Shown here one piece after another: positions 39,154 to 49,100 of a DNA stretch of 55,966 bases. The position numbers were made by a program, and so were the translations under genes. Positions within the stretch are counted from its first letter, which is position 1, and every line of letters begins with the position of its first letter. This DNA comes from a virus. Under the pieces are notes generated by a model. The model ran no database searches, was not told the origin of the DNA, and worked only from the letters and a program-made list of their open reading frames with translations. The stretch is taken from IMG/VR virus record IMGVR_UViG_3300042301_003333, positions 1 through 55,966 of that record; one strand, written 5' to 3'.

Positions 39154-42100
39154 ATGGCAGCCATCATCCAGATCAACGGCGGCACGGCCGGCGTCTCCGA
39201 CGACAACGTCACGCTCGGCTCGACGGTCACGCTCTACAGCGTCGACGCGGCGACGACCTACCAGTGGGCCATCGTCTCGCAGCCTGCGGGCGCCACGGAC
39301 GCACTCGTCACGCCGACGCAGCGCGGCGCCTCGTTCGTCGCAACGAAAGAAGGTTCGTACCTTCTGCGCCTGACGGTCGACGACGGCCTCCCGACCGAGT
39401 CGAGCCAGCAGCTCATCGCGGCGGTGCGCGAGCTCGAGACGGGCGACCGCATTCCGGCCATCGGCGAGACGACCGAGAACAGCGCCAACGACGGATGGGC
39501 GAACCCTGTCGACGCGATCCTTCGGCGGGTGACGCAGTTCACCGAGGCCGGCGTGCAGCCTGGCGTCGCGGCCGAGGCGCTCGTCGTCGGAGACGTTGTC
39601 TACGCGAGCGACGTCTACACCCTCGCGGCCGGCTTGCCGGGCGAGCGCATCGTCGCGAGCTGGTCGAAGTGCCATGCGGACGTCGTCGCCGAGGTGCAGG
39701 GCGTCTTCGGCGTCGTCGCCGGTAGCGTGAACGGCGGCAGCATCGCGGCCGACGATATCATCACCGTGCAGACGACGGGCCTCTATCAGGGCGTGCCGTT
39801 CGGCTCCGCTCCGACCGTCGGCGACCCCGTCTTCATCTCGGACGCGGCGGGCCTCGCGCTGACGCAGGGCACCATCAAGCGGCAGATCGGCACCGTGTGC
39901 GCGGTCGGCGCGAGCACCTACGACGTCATGGTCGGACCGGCGCCGGCCGAGCTCGTCGTCCCTGACCTGTTCGCGAAGACGTACTTCGTCGCGACGACCG
40001 GCTCGGACGTCGTCGGCGACGGCAGCATCACCAACCCCTATGCGACGCCGCAGAAGGCGCACGACGTTGCGCTTGTCGACTACCCGACCGACTGGGTGTC
40101 GGTGCAGATCGGCCCCGGCTCGTACATCGGCGGGATCGCTATCGAGAAGTGGAACATCGTCTTCCACGGTTCCGGCTCGCGACCTGAGACGCAGGCGACG
40201 AAGCTGCTCGGGCTGGTAAGCGTCAACCCTGACGCCGCCACGCAGAAGTTCAACGACGTCGTCGGGCTCGACCGGCTCTACATCGAGACCTCGTCGGGCG
40301 GCGACCCTGCGCTGTCCGTAGGCGGCACGGGCGCCTTCTCTCTGGTCGTCACCGACTGCTACCTGACGACGTCCGACGCGCTTGCGTCGGCGGCCGTCGA
40401 CATCGCGCCGTCCAACGCCATCCGCCCCCGCGTGACGCTCAACGACTGCGTGATCACGGTGCAGGCGGCCGGCCCCGACATCGTCGCCGTCGGCAAGGGC
40501 GACGTGCGGATGAGCAACACGCAGCTCTACTTCGCGTCGTCGGTTCCGAGCGGCTCGGCGGGCAAGGGCATCACGGTCGCGTCGGACGCCTCGCTGTTCG
40601 CCGACCGACTTCTGCTCGACATGCAGACCATCGGACCCGGAATCGAGGTCACGGGCAGCTACGCGGGCGTCAAGCTCACGCTGTCCGGCTCCTCGGTGAC
40701 GCTGTCGAACGCCTCCTGCTCGCACGCCATCAGCGCGACGAACGGCAGCGCGGGGCAGCTCGCGGCCTTCGTTTGGAACTGCGCCTTCGGCATCGCGAAC
40801 GCGGCTTCAATGATCATCAACGGCTCGGGCTCGCTCGGCTCGAACATCGTCATGGTCGGGCAGCTCTCGTCCCTGTTCGGGACGGTTGGCGGGCTTGGCT
40901 CGACGGTGACGCGGCTCGACATGAGCCCCGGCGTGCTGGCCTACACGAACGCCAGCTATCCCGCCCCGAGCGGCCTCGCGCCGCCGGCGGGTTCGAGTGC
41001 GATTCCCGTCGGTCCCGGCGTCGGCGGCTCGTGGACGCAGTTTGAGGCGCAGAACAGCAGCGGCACGGCGCAGTCGCCAGGGCTGCGGCTCGTCGCGGGC
41101 TCCAACGCGGGCGCGGGTGCGGGCGGCGACGCGCGCATCATCGGCGGCGAGTCTGCGACCGGCGAGGCCGCGTACGCCTCGGCCGGCGGCGCGACGGCGA
41201 CGGTTGGCGGTTCCTTCGTTGCTGGCGGCGGTCTCGGCCCCATCGGCGGCGACGTCACGCTGACGGCAGGACAGGGCGACGCGACCGACGGCGGTGCGGC
41301 GACGCTCACGGGTGGAGTCGGCGCGGCAGAGGGCGGTGACGCGGGCCTGCTCGGAGGCGCTGGCAACACCGGCAAGGGCGGCGACGCGGCCGTGCTTGGC
41401 GGAAGTTCGAGCGGAGGCGGCAACGGAGGGATTGCCGTTATCGACGCAGGCACGGGCGCGACGAATGGACACGTCCTCGTTGGTACGGTTCGCGCGGAGT
41501 ACGTCGGTCTCGGACGCAGCGGGAAGGACGTCATCGTCAACGGGCGCAACGTCGGCACGCCGGTCACCTACGCGCCCCTCGCCGCGACGACGATCCCCGT
41601 CAACGGTCCGACCATCTTCTTGAACCCCGCCGCGAATCGCGACATGACGGCCTCGCCGACGCTCCAGACGAGCGGCATCACGGCGGGAACCATCGTCACG
41701 CTCGCGAACGAGGACACGACCTTCTACGTCGACCTCACGCAGCACAACGGCAATCCGACGACGGGCAGCTTTCTCAAGCTCGCGACCGGCAACATCTACC
41801 TGTTCAAGTACGACACGATCACCCTCATCTTTGACGGCACCTACTGGGTCGAGGTGGGTCGCAGCGTGCAGCCGGGCAAGAGCTACACGCCGGTCGCGGG
41901 AACAACCATCCCGTTCTACTGCCCGACGGTGCTCCTGACGAACGCGGGCGCGGTGAACCTCGGCACGGCAAACGCGACGATTCAGACCGCCGGTATCAAC
42001 CCCGGCTCGCGCATCACCTTCGTCCAGAAGGGCGCGGGGACGACGACGTTCTCTCGCGGCGGAAGCAGCGCCTTGAAGCTGACCAACCCGTCGCATGCTC

Positions 42101-42177
42101 TGGCTCCATACGCCACGCTCGAGCTCGTCTTCGACGGCACGTTCTGGTGCGAGCTTAGCCAATCGAACAACGCCTAA
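39154..42177 (+). CDS. large tail fibre/adhesin, beta-helix plus glycine-rich domain
   Basis: A 1007-aa protein. Residues 1-90 form an Ig-like domain (TYQWAIVSQPAGATDALVTP), 260-620 a right-handed beta-helix-like region starting with YFVATTGSDVVGDGSITNPY, as in pectate-lyase-type spikes. About 620-775 is glycine-rich with GGDxxxxGG repeats (nt about 41020-41480). Two related domains of about 100 aa follow at the C-terminus (about 41570-41865 and 41884-42165). TAAGGAGACGCCC before the ATG is an excellent ribosome site. Probable role: host recognition, perhaps glycan cleavage. Confidence 0.75.
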   Translation: MAAIIQINGGTAGVSDDNVTLGSTVTLYSVDAATTYQWAIVSQPAGATDALVTPTQRGASFVATKEGSYLLRLTVDDGLPTESSQQLIAAVRELETGDRIPAIGETTENSANDGWANPVDAILRRVTQFTEAGVQPGVAAEALVVGDVVYASDVYTLAAGLPGERIVASWSKCHADVVAEVQGVFGVVAGSVNGGSIAADDIITVQTTGLYQGVPFGSAPTVGDPVFISDAAGLALTQGTIKRQIGTVCAVGASTYDVMVGPAPAELVVPDLFAKTYFVATTGSDVVGDGSITNPYATPQKAHDVALVDYPTDWVSVQIGPGSYIGGIAIEKWNIVFHGSGSRPETQATKLLGLVSVNPDAATQKFNDVVGLDRLYIETSSGGDPALSVGGTGAFSLVVTDCYLTTSDALASAAVDIAPSNAIRPRVTLNDCVITVQAAGPDIVAVGKGDVRMSNTQLYFASSVPSGSAGKGITVASDASLFADRLLLDMQTIGPGIEVTGSYAGVKLTLSGSSVTLSNASCSHAISATNGSAGQLAAFVWNCAFGIANAASMIINGSGSLGSNIVMVGQLSSLFGTVGGLGSTVTRLDMSPGVLAYTNASYPAPSGLAPPAGSSAIPVGPGVGGSWTQFEAQNSSGTAQSPGLRLVAGSNAGAGAGGDARIIGGESATGEAAYASAGGATATVGGSFVAGGGLGPIGGDVTLTAGQGDATDGGAATLTGGVGAAEGGDAGLLGGAGNTGKGGDAAVLGGSSSGGGNGGIAVIDAGTGATNGHVLVGTVRAEYVGLGRSGKDVIVNGRNVGTPVTYAPLAATTIPVNGPTIFLNPAANRDMTASPTLQTSGITAGTIVTLANEDTTFYVDLTQHNGNPTTGSFLKLATGNIYLFKYDTITLIFDGTYWVEVGRSVQPGKSYTPVAGTTIPFYCPTVLLTNAGAVNLGTANATIQTAGINPGSRITFVQKGAGTTTFSRGGSSALKLTNPSHALAPYATLELVFDGTFWCELSQSNNA

Positions 42178-42187
42178 GGAGTAGGTC

Positions 42188-42964
42188 ATGCTCTCGCAGC
42201 TCACAGGCGTTGTCCGCTCGGGAGGCCGACCGAGCCTTCGCGTGCCGCCCGACTCTCGGCAGGGGCTCGCCATCGTCGGCGGCATGTCGAACGACGTCCT
42301 CGTCACCGTCGTCAATCAGCAGGGCGCGGCGGTCGATCTGTTCGACTCGACGCTGACCCTGACGGTGCGGCGCTCGCCTCGAGATCTCTCGCCGCTGCTT
42401 GCGGTGCAGGGCGTGAACGTCCCCGAGCAGGGACCGAACCTCGCCGTCTTCGCGCTGCCCGGCGACCAGACCGGCTCGTGGCGCACGACCGGCTACTGCT
42501 ACGACGTCGTCCTGCTGCGCTCGAGCGGCGAACTGGAGGCCATCGTGCCGACCTCTCCTCTGTACGTCACCCCGAGCGTCTACAGCGGCACGGCCAGCAG
42601 CTCGGCGCCCGCGCAGCTCCGAGGCACCGTCCCTGCGCCGGGTGGCCCGTATCCTGCGATTCCGGTCGGTACGCCGGTCGGCATCGTCGACGAGATCGTG
42701 CTGGTTATCGCCGACGCGGGCGACCCCGCAACTATGCCGTGCGTCGGCCTCTACACGGGCGCGGCGTCGAACCTCGTCCGCACCGACGGCACCTTCGAGG
42801 GACTCGTCGGCCTGCCCGAAAGCGTGCCGCTGTTTGTCGCGGTCGGCGGCGGATTCACGGACGTTCCGCCGTCTGCCATCGGCCAGTCTCAGCAGCGCAT
42901 CGGCAAGTCGATTGGCACGACCAACGCCTTCCTCGAACTCGGTCCGAGCGTGCTTCTGGCCTAA
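42188..42964 (+). CDS. fibre-associated protein with DAGDP domain
   Basis: A 258-aa protein. The C-terminal part (IADAGDPATMPCVGLYTGAA, then LFVAVGGGFTDVP) is clearly related to that of the 185-aa protein at 43370-43927. The N-terminal part is beta-rich (NDVLVTVVNQQGAAVDLFDS), like upper-baseplate domains. TAAGGAG lies upstream. Possibly a small receptor-binding or fibre-tip protein. Confidence 0.6.
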   Translation: MLSQLTGVVRSGGRPSLRVPPDSRQGLAIVGGMSNDVLVTVVNQQGAAVDLFDSTLTLTVRRSPRDLSPLLAVQGVNVPEQGPNLAVFALPGDQTGSWRTTGYCYDVVLLRSSGELEAIVPTSPLYVTPSVYSGTASSSAPAQLRGTVPAPGGPYPAIPVGTPVGIVDEIVLVIADAGDPATMPCVGLYTGAASNLVRTDGTFEGLVGLPESVPLFVAVGGGFTDVPPSAIGQSQQRIGKSIGTTNAFLELGPSVLLA

Positions 42965-42976
42965 GTAGGGGAGGGA

Positions 42977-43357
42977 ATGGCTACCCTCACCACGCCCATC
43001 AAGGTCACGCTACAGACCGGCTACTCGTCGCCTCGATTCGTGCTCAAGGCCGGCGACACGCTGCCGGTCATTCGCGTGCAGATCGACTCGACGTTCGGCG
43101 CGGCAGACTTGACGGGCGCCGTCGTGACGTTCCGTTGGTGGCCGGCGGGCTGCGGGTGCGTGGCGCCCGAGGTCGTCTTCGAGGCGGTCGCGACCATCGA
43201 GAATGCTCCGAAGGGCATCGTCTCGTACGCCTGGGAGTCTGGCGACACCGACGTGCATGGCACCTACGCCTGCGAGTGGGTCGTCGAGCAGGGCGGCAAG
43301 CAATACACGGCTCCGAATGACGGCGACGTCGAGCTGGTCATCCTTCCCCGATACTGA
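42977..43357 (+). CDS. small Ig/BppU-like beta-sandwich protein
   Basis: A 126-aa protein with repeated strands. LPVIRVQIDSTFGAADLTGA, then VVTFRWWPAGC and SYAWESGDTDVHGTYACEWV, give the layout of small phage baseplate beta-sandwiches (BppU N-terminal type). It lies among the fibre genes and probably anchors a receptor-binding protein. Confidence 0.6.
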   Translation: MATLTTPIKVTLQTGYSSPRFVLKAGDTLPVIRVQIDSTFGAADLTGAVVTFRWWPAGCGCVAPEVVFEAVATIENAPKGIVSYAWESGDTDVHGTYACEWVVEQGGKQYTAPNDGDVELVILPRY

Positions 43358-43369
43358 CGCGAGGCACGC

Positions 43370-43927
43370 ATGGCAGTCTTCATTCCGCTCGGCGGCGGCA
43401 GTGGCGGCGGTGGAGGTTCCCCGACGGGACCGGCCGCCGGCGACCTTGGCGGCACCTACCCTTCGCCACAGGTCGACGGCCTTCGCGGGCGTCCCATCGG
43501 AACGGCGGCGCCTGCTGTCGGCGACACGATGGTCTGGAACGGAACCGCTTGGGTGCCGGGACTCCCGCCCTCGGCCGGCGTCGCTGGTGCGGTTCCTGCT
43601 CCGGGACCGACGACCTACCCAAGCATTCCCGCCGGCACGCCGGTCGCGCAGGCCGGTGACGCACTCGTCGCGGCCGATGCGGGCGACCCCGCCAAGATGC
43701 CGTGTTGCGGCTTCTACACGGGCAGCACGACCAACCTCGTGAAGTCTGCGGGCACCATCGACGGGCTCACGGGAATCGTCGTGGACGCGCTCTACTACGT
43801 TGCGGTCGGCGGCGGCCTGACGACGGTCGAGCCCACTGACCCCGGCGAGGTCGTGCAGCTCGTCGGCAAGGGCGCGACGACGACCAGCCTCTACGCGCTG
43901 CTCGGAACCCCGGTCACCAACTCCTAA
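43370..43927 (+). CDS. fibre-associated protein with DAGDP domain, Gly-rich start
   Basis: A 185-aa protein. The N-terminal GGGSGGGGGSPTGPAAGDLG followed by GTYPSPQVDGL is the head-fibre-type GDLGGTYP motif of many phage fibres. The C-terminal domain (DAGDPAKMPCCGFYTGSTTN) is paralogous to that of the gene at 42188-42964. Confidence 0.65.
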   Translation: MAVFIPLGGGSGGGGGSPTGPAAGDLGGTYPSPQVDGLRGRPIGTAAPAVGDTMVWNGTAWVPGLPPSAGVAGAVPAPGPTTYPSIPAGTPVAQAGDALVAADAGDPAKMPCCGFYTGSTTNLVKSAGTIDGLTGIVVDALYYVAVGGGLTTVEPTDPGEVVQLVGKGATTTSLYALLGTPVTNS

Positions 43928-43972
43928 CCCCCACCCGGACCGGCGGGCGACACCGGCTTGAAAGGAATCTCC

Positions 43973-46060
43973 ATGTCCGATTTCGTTAACAAGGTCGTCG
44001 TACTCGAGAACGGCCAGCTCAAGAAGATCGGCCCCGCCGACAACCTCGAGATGGGCGGAACCTTCACCGCCGGTTCGCTCGTCGGCGACGGCTCGGGCGT
44101 CACGAACATCGATCAGGCCAACGTCGTCGGCCTGACCAGCGACCTGGCGACGCTGACGAGCGACGTCGGCACCGCGAACAGCAACGCGAGCGCGGCCGTC
44201 TCGACCGCGAACGCAGCGGCGGCGGACGCTGCCACGGCGATGGCGGACGCGGCTCAGGCTGCCAGCGACGCCTCGGCCGCTGCTGCCTCGGCCTCGTCGG
44301 CTGCGTCGGACGCCTCGAGCGCCGCGTCGTCGGCTTCGTCGGCCGCTTCGTCGGCCAGCACGGCGGCGTCGGACGCCTCGGCCGCTGCGGCCAGCGCCCT
44401 TGCGGCTCAGGGTGACGCCTCGGCGGCTGCGTCGAGCGCGAGCTCGGCGGCTTCGTCCGCGTCGTCCGCTGCCTCGGACGCTTCGGCGGCGGCGGCTTCC
44501 GCGTCGTCGGCGGCTTCGGACGCCTCGACCGCGCAGGGTGCGGCGACGGCCTCGGCGGCGGACGCTGCGTCGGCTGCTTCGGACGCGAGCAACGCGGCGG
44601 CCTCGGCTCTCGCGGCGCAGGGCGACGCCAGCACTGCCGCTTCGTCGGCCTCGAGCGCGGCGACCTCCGCCTCAAACGCGGCGAGCGACGCCTCCAGCGC
44701 GGCTTCCTCGGTGTCGGCTGCGGCGTCCAGCGCCAGCAGCGCGGCGAGCGACGCGAGCGCGGCGGCTGCTTCGGCTGCCTCGGCGGCCAGCGATGCGGCC
44801 TCGGCCATCAGCACGGCCAACGGCGCGGTGTCGACCGCCAACGCGGCGGCTTCGGACGCGGCGGCTGCCGTCTCGACGGCCAACAGCGCGGCTTCCGACG
44901 CCTCGTCGGCTCTCGCTCTCGCGCAGGACGCCCTCCCGCTCTCCGGCGGCACGCTGACCGGCGCCCTCAACGGCACCGACCTGTCGCTCTCCGGTGACCT
45001 CACTGTGCAGGGCAACATCGTCAGCAAGGGCCAGGTCGACGTCATCATCTCGGACAGCTTCCTCGACCTCAACTCGGGGAACGTCGGCTCGTCGGCGACC
45101 GCCGGCGGATTCACGGTCAACGTGCAGAAGGCGTCCGGGTTCACGGCCGAGGAGGCTACGGCCTTCGTCGCGGGCGTCTCGAGCGTCTCCGCTCCGTCGA
45201 TGACCATCAGCGGCTCGGCTCTCGCGGCTGGCGACATCGTCCAGGTGAGCAACAGCGCCGGGGGCAAGAACGACGGTCTCTACGTCGTCGCCGGCGTCGC
45301 CGGTTCCGTCGTGTCCATCAAAGGCATCGGCGGCACGATGCCTTCCGCGCAGGTTCCGTTCGTCCAGAACCAGCTCGTGGCTGGCTCGGGCGAGAACGCC
45401 ATCGTGGTCAAGGTCGACCTCGCGGCCATCGCCGTGAGCAACGGCTCGCTCGTGAGCGCCTCGGGCAGCATCGCGGCCGGGCTGCTCTGCTACGCCTACG
45501 CGGCGAGCGCGACCGAGGCCGCCTTCATCGGCGACTGGTCGGTCCTCGCCTCGACCGCCTCGAGCTCGCTGCAGAGCGCGTACGACAACGGCGACGGCGC
45601 CATCGACCTCGCGAACGGCAAGGACTTCGAGATCAACGGCTCGGGCGACGGTTCGGCCGACGTGGTGCTCAACCCGCACATCGTGATCGGCTCGTCCATC
45701 GGCCAGAAGAAGCAGGTCGAGGCGAACGTCGCGGCCGGCGACATCGTGTTCCTCGACACCGACGGCGTCTGCAAGAAGGCCAGCTCGACGCTGTTCTCTG
45801 AGGCGCTCTACGTCGCGCTCGAGGCGACCGGCGGCGCGCAGGCGCTCAAGAAGGTCGACTTCCTCGGCGAGATGAAGGTCGGCATCGTCGGCACGGCGCC
45901 CAACATCAAGGACGTGCTGTTCCTCTCGGAGACGGCCGGCAAGGCGTCGAAGGTGGCTCCGGCCTCGGGCTCGGTCATCTCGCTCGGCGCGTGCGTCGGC
46001 GCGGCCGCTGGCGGCCTGTACCCGGTGCGGTTCCAGGTCGGCATGCCCGTCGCGCTCTAG
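43973..46060 (+). CDS. tail fibre with long Ala/Ser coiled-coil shaft
   Basis: A 695-aa protein. N-terminal VLENGQLKKIGPADNLEMGG is a common fibre start. Residues about 62-320 (nt about 44156-44935) are almost only Ala, Ser, Asp and Thr in a heptad-like AASxASS pattern, a trimeric coiled-coil shaft. Then LPLSGGTLTGALNG and a beta-rich C-terminal receptor-binding region with VLNPHIVIGSSIG. AAAGGAA before ATG 43973 sets the start. Confidence 0.78.
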   Translation: MSDFVNKVVVLENGQLKKIGPADNLEMGGTFTAGSLVGDGSGVTNIDQANVVGLTSDLATLTSDVGTANSNASAAVSTANAAAADAATAMADAAQAASDASAAAASASSAASDASSAASSASSAASSASTAASDASAAAASALAAQGDASAAASSASSAASSASSAASDASAAAASASSAASDASTAQGAATASAADAASAASDASNAAASALAAQGDASTAASSASSAATSASNAASDASSAASSVSAAASSASSAASDASAAAASAASAASDAASAISTANGAVSTANAAASDAAAAVSTANSAASDASSALALAQDALPLSGGTLTGALNGTDLSLSGDLTVQGNIVSKGQVDVIISDSFLDLNSGNVGSSATAGGFTVNVQKASGFTAEEATAFVAGVSSVSAPSMTISGSALAAGDIVQVSNSAGGKNDGLYVVAGVAGSVVSIKGIGGTMPSAQVPFVQNQLVAGSGENAIVVKVDLAAIAVSNGSLVSASGSIAAGLLCYAYAASATEAAFIGDWSVLASTASSSLQSAYDNGDGAIDLANGKDFEINGSGDGSADVVLNPHIVIGSSIGQKKQVEANVAAGDIVFLDTDGVCKKASSTLFSEALYVALEATGGAQALKKVDFLGEMKVGIVGTAPNIKDVLFLSETAGKASKVAPASGSVISLGACVGAAAGGLYPVRFQVGMPVAL
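44156..44935. repeat. Ala/Ser heptad-coding repeat (GCNTCN-rich)
   Basis: About 780 bp of imperfect GCC/GCG/TCG/TCC/GAC codon repeats encoding the coiled-coil shaft. A longer module with ALAAQGDAS recurs at least twice, suggesting growth by internal duplication. Confidence 0.75.
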
Positions 46061-46078
46061 TCGCGGTCGGCACGGCAT

Positions 46079-46117
46079 GGGCCGGTCGGCGTCCTTCGGG
46101 GCGTCGGTCGGCCCTTT
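46079..46117 (+). terminator. hairpin terminator between fibre genes
   Basis: GGGCCG (46079-46084) / CGGCCC (46109-46114) with an inner GC-rich stem around a TTC loop, followed by TTT. It lies in the 102-nt spacer between the 695-aa and 1060-aa fibre genes. Confidence 0.5.
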
Positions 46118-46162
46118 CGCGTTGCTAGGTAGGCAAAGGACACGACTCGCGAGGGATACCGC

Positions 46163-49100
46163 ATGTCCAAGCCTGTGCTTTTGCTCGACGCCGGCCAGTT
46201 CGTCGGCCTCTTCGGAAACGCCGACGGCGACGTCCTGCGATGGAACGCGACGACGAGCGCGTGGGAGGCGGCAGCGGGCGGCGGCACGGGAACTGTCACA
46301 AGCGTGACGGCGGGTGCTGGCCTCTCGGGCGGGACCATCACTGGCGCCGGCACGATCTCGATGCCGAACGTCGGGACGGCGGGCGAGTACGGAAGCGCCT
46401 CGTCGGTCGCCGTCATCACCACGGACGCACAGGGTCGCGTGTCGGCGGCGACGACGACGGCTATCTCGATCACGCAGTCGCAGGTCGCAGACCTCGTCAC
46501 GGACCTTGCTGCCAAGGCGGACAAGTCGGTCACGGCGACGGCGGGCGCGGGTCTCACGGGCGGCGGAACGCTCGGGGCCAGCTTCTCGTTCGCTCTCAAC
46601 ACGGTCGGCACCGCGCAGACGAGCCTCGGCAGCGCGTCGAAGACGGTCACCATCTCGACGGACGCCTATGGGCGCGTGACCTCGCTCTCCGAGCAGGACA
46701 TCAGCGGGCTTGCGGCGTCGGTCATCGCGTCGGGACAGCTCGGCCTCGCTCGAGGCGGTACGGGCATCGACGCCTCGGGTGTCACAGCGGGGCAGGTGCT
46801 CGTCGGCGGCTCGGGCTCGTTTGCGCTGCAGAGCATCAGCGGCGACGCGACGCTGGCGAGCTCGGGTGCGGTGGCCGTCACGGCTCTGCAGGGCAACCCG
46901 GTGTCGGCGACGGCTCTCGGCGCGCCTGACGCGGGCAAGGCGCTCGTCTGGTCGGGCTCCGAGTGGCAGGCGTCGACCATCCAGGGCGGCGGCGGCGGTG
47001 GCGGCCTGACGTTCTTCATGAACTACGCGGCGTCGAGCCCGTACCCGATGTCTCCGCAGTTCGACGAGAACGCGGGATGGGACACGGGCGCGATCACGGT
47101 CGCGAACACCACAGCCGGAACGGCGCTCGGCACCTTCGTGACGGCTGTCGGGTCGCCCGCCATCGAGGTCATTCCGGCGGGCCTCTGGGACGTCAACTTC
47201 TACGCGCAGTCGAGCGACGGCGTGAACAGCACCGCCGTCCGCGTGAAGGTTGCGACGCTCGCGGGTGCGACGCAGACGGTCATCGCGACCTCGGACTGGG
47301 TCTACCTCTCCGACCCGAGCGCAATCATCCAATACTCGGCCAGCGTCTACGTTCCGGCCACGGACGTCGCGCTGACCGACCGCGTCGAGATTATCTTCGA
47401 GGGTCGCCGTTTCGTCTCGCCGGCGCAGACCATCACGCTGCACTTTGGCACCGGCACCATTACGCACGCGCACACGACAATCAACGCGCCGGGCGGAACG
47501 GGGCTTGTCAAGGTTGTCGACGGCTTCCTGCAGTCGCCGGCGACGCTGCTCGTCAACGCGGACGTGGACGCGGCGGCGGCCATCTCTGTTTCCAAGCTCG
47601 CGGCGGGCACGAACGACTACGTCCTGACGACGGTCGCGGGCGTGCCGACGTGGAGCGCGCTGCCCGCCTCGGGAGTGACGAGCCTCACCGGCACGGCCGA
47701 CCAGGTACTCGTCGGCGGGACGAGCGGCTCGCCGCAGACCGGCGCGCTGACGCTGACGCTGCCGCAGAGCATCGCCACGACGAGCTCGCCGACGTTCGCG
47801 GGGCTAACGGTCGGAAGCCTCTCGGGACTGCTGCGGGCGACGGCGGGCGTGCTTTCGGGCGGCGCGTCCGTGTCGCTGTCGAGCGAGGTCAGCGACACGC
47901 TCGGTGTTGCAAACGGCGGCACCGGCCTGACGGCATCTGGCGCGAGCGGGAACCTGCTCGTCTCGGACGGTTCGTCGTGGGCCTCGGTAGCCATGAGCGG
48001 CGACGCGACGCTCGCCTCGACTGGCGCGATGACGCTCAAGAACACGGGCACGGCCGGAACCTACGGCTCGGCGTCGACGGTGCCGGTCTTCGCGACGGAC
48101 GCACAGGGCCGCGTGACGAGCGTCACGAACACGAACATCGCCGTCAGCGGTTCCTCGTTCGGGTCGCAGACGGCGAACACGGTCCTCGCCGCGCCCGATG
48201 GCTCTAACGGCGACCCCCTGTTCCGTGCGCTGGTCGCTTCCGACATTCCGAGCCTGTCGGGCGTCTACCTGCCGCTCTCGGGCGGCACGCTCACGGGCAA
48301 GCTGACGACGGCGGCGACGGCTACGCTTGCCGGCCTGACCGTCGGCTCCTCGACGCTCGCCCCGACTTCGCTCGTGAATGGCGACATCTGGTATCAGACG
48401 AACACCAACACGCTCTACGCGCGATTGAACGGATTTAGTCAGGCAATCGTCGCGAGCAATCCCAGCACGAACACCTCGATTGCGGCGGCCACCAGTGCAG
48501 GCGCCACAGGCTTTTCTTTCACCATCACGGCCGGCGCTTCGTCGGCCACGTCAGGGGCGGGTGGCCCGCTAACTTTTTCGGCGGGTAACGGAACGGGCAC
48601 GACAAGCACGGGCGGCACGCTGACGCTGCGTGCTGGCACCGGAACCTCCGCGAACGGCGCAATCAGCATCGGCGCGACGAACACGGCGTCTATCGGCATC
48701 GGCGCGGCGGGTGTCACGACGACGTTCAGCGGTCGCGTCGTCACCCCTGCGTTGACGACCTCGGCGGCGGGATTCAACATCGCCCCGACATCGGCCACGC
48801 CGACGACCTTGTCGAACGGCGACATGTGGGCGACCTCCGCGAATCTGTTCGTCCGCATCAACGGCGTGACGCAGACGCTGGCGCCCCTCGCCTCGCCGAC
48901 GTTCACCGGCACTCCGGCCGCTCCGACCGCAAGCTCCGGCGACAACACTACGCAGATCGCCACGACCGCGTTCGTAACGACCGCAGTGGCGAACTCCGCA
49001 GGGGCTCCGTACGACGTTGCCGGCGAGTACGTCGGCAAGCCGCCGGTCTCGACGGTGCTCATGCGGTTCGTCGCAAACCGCTCGTGGACGCTCAAGCGCA

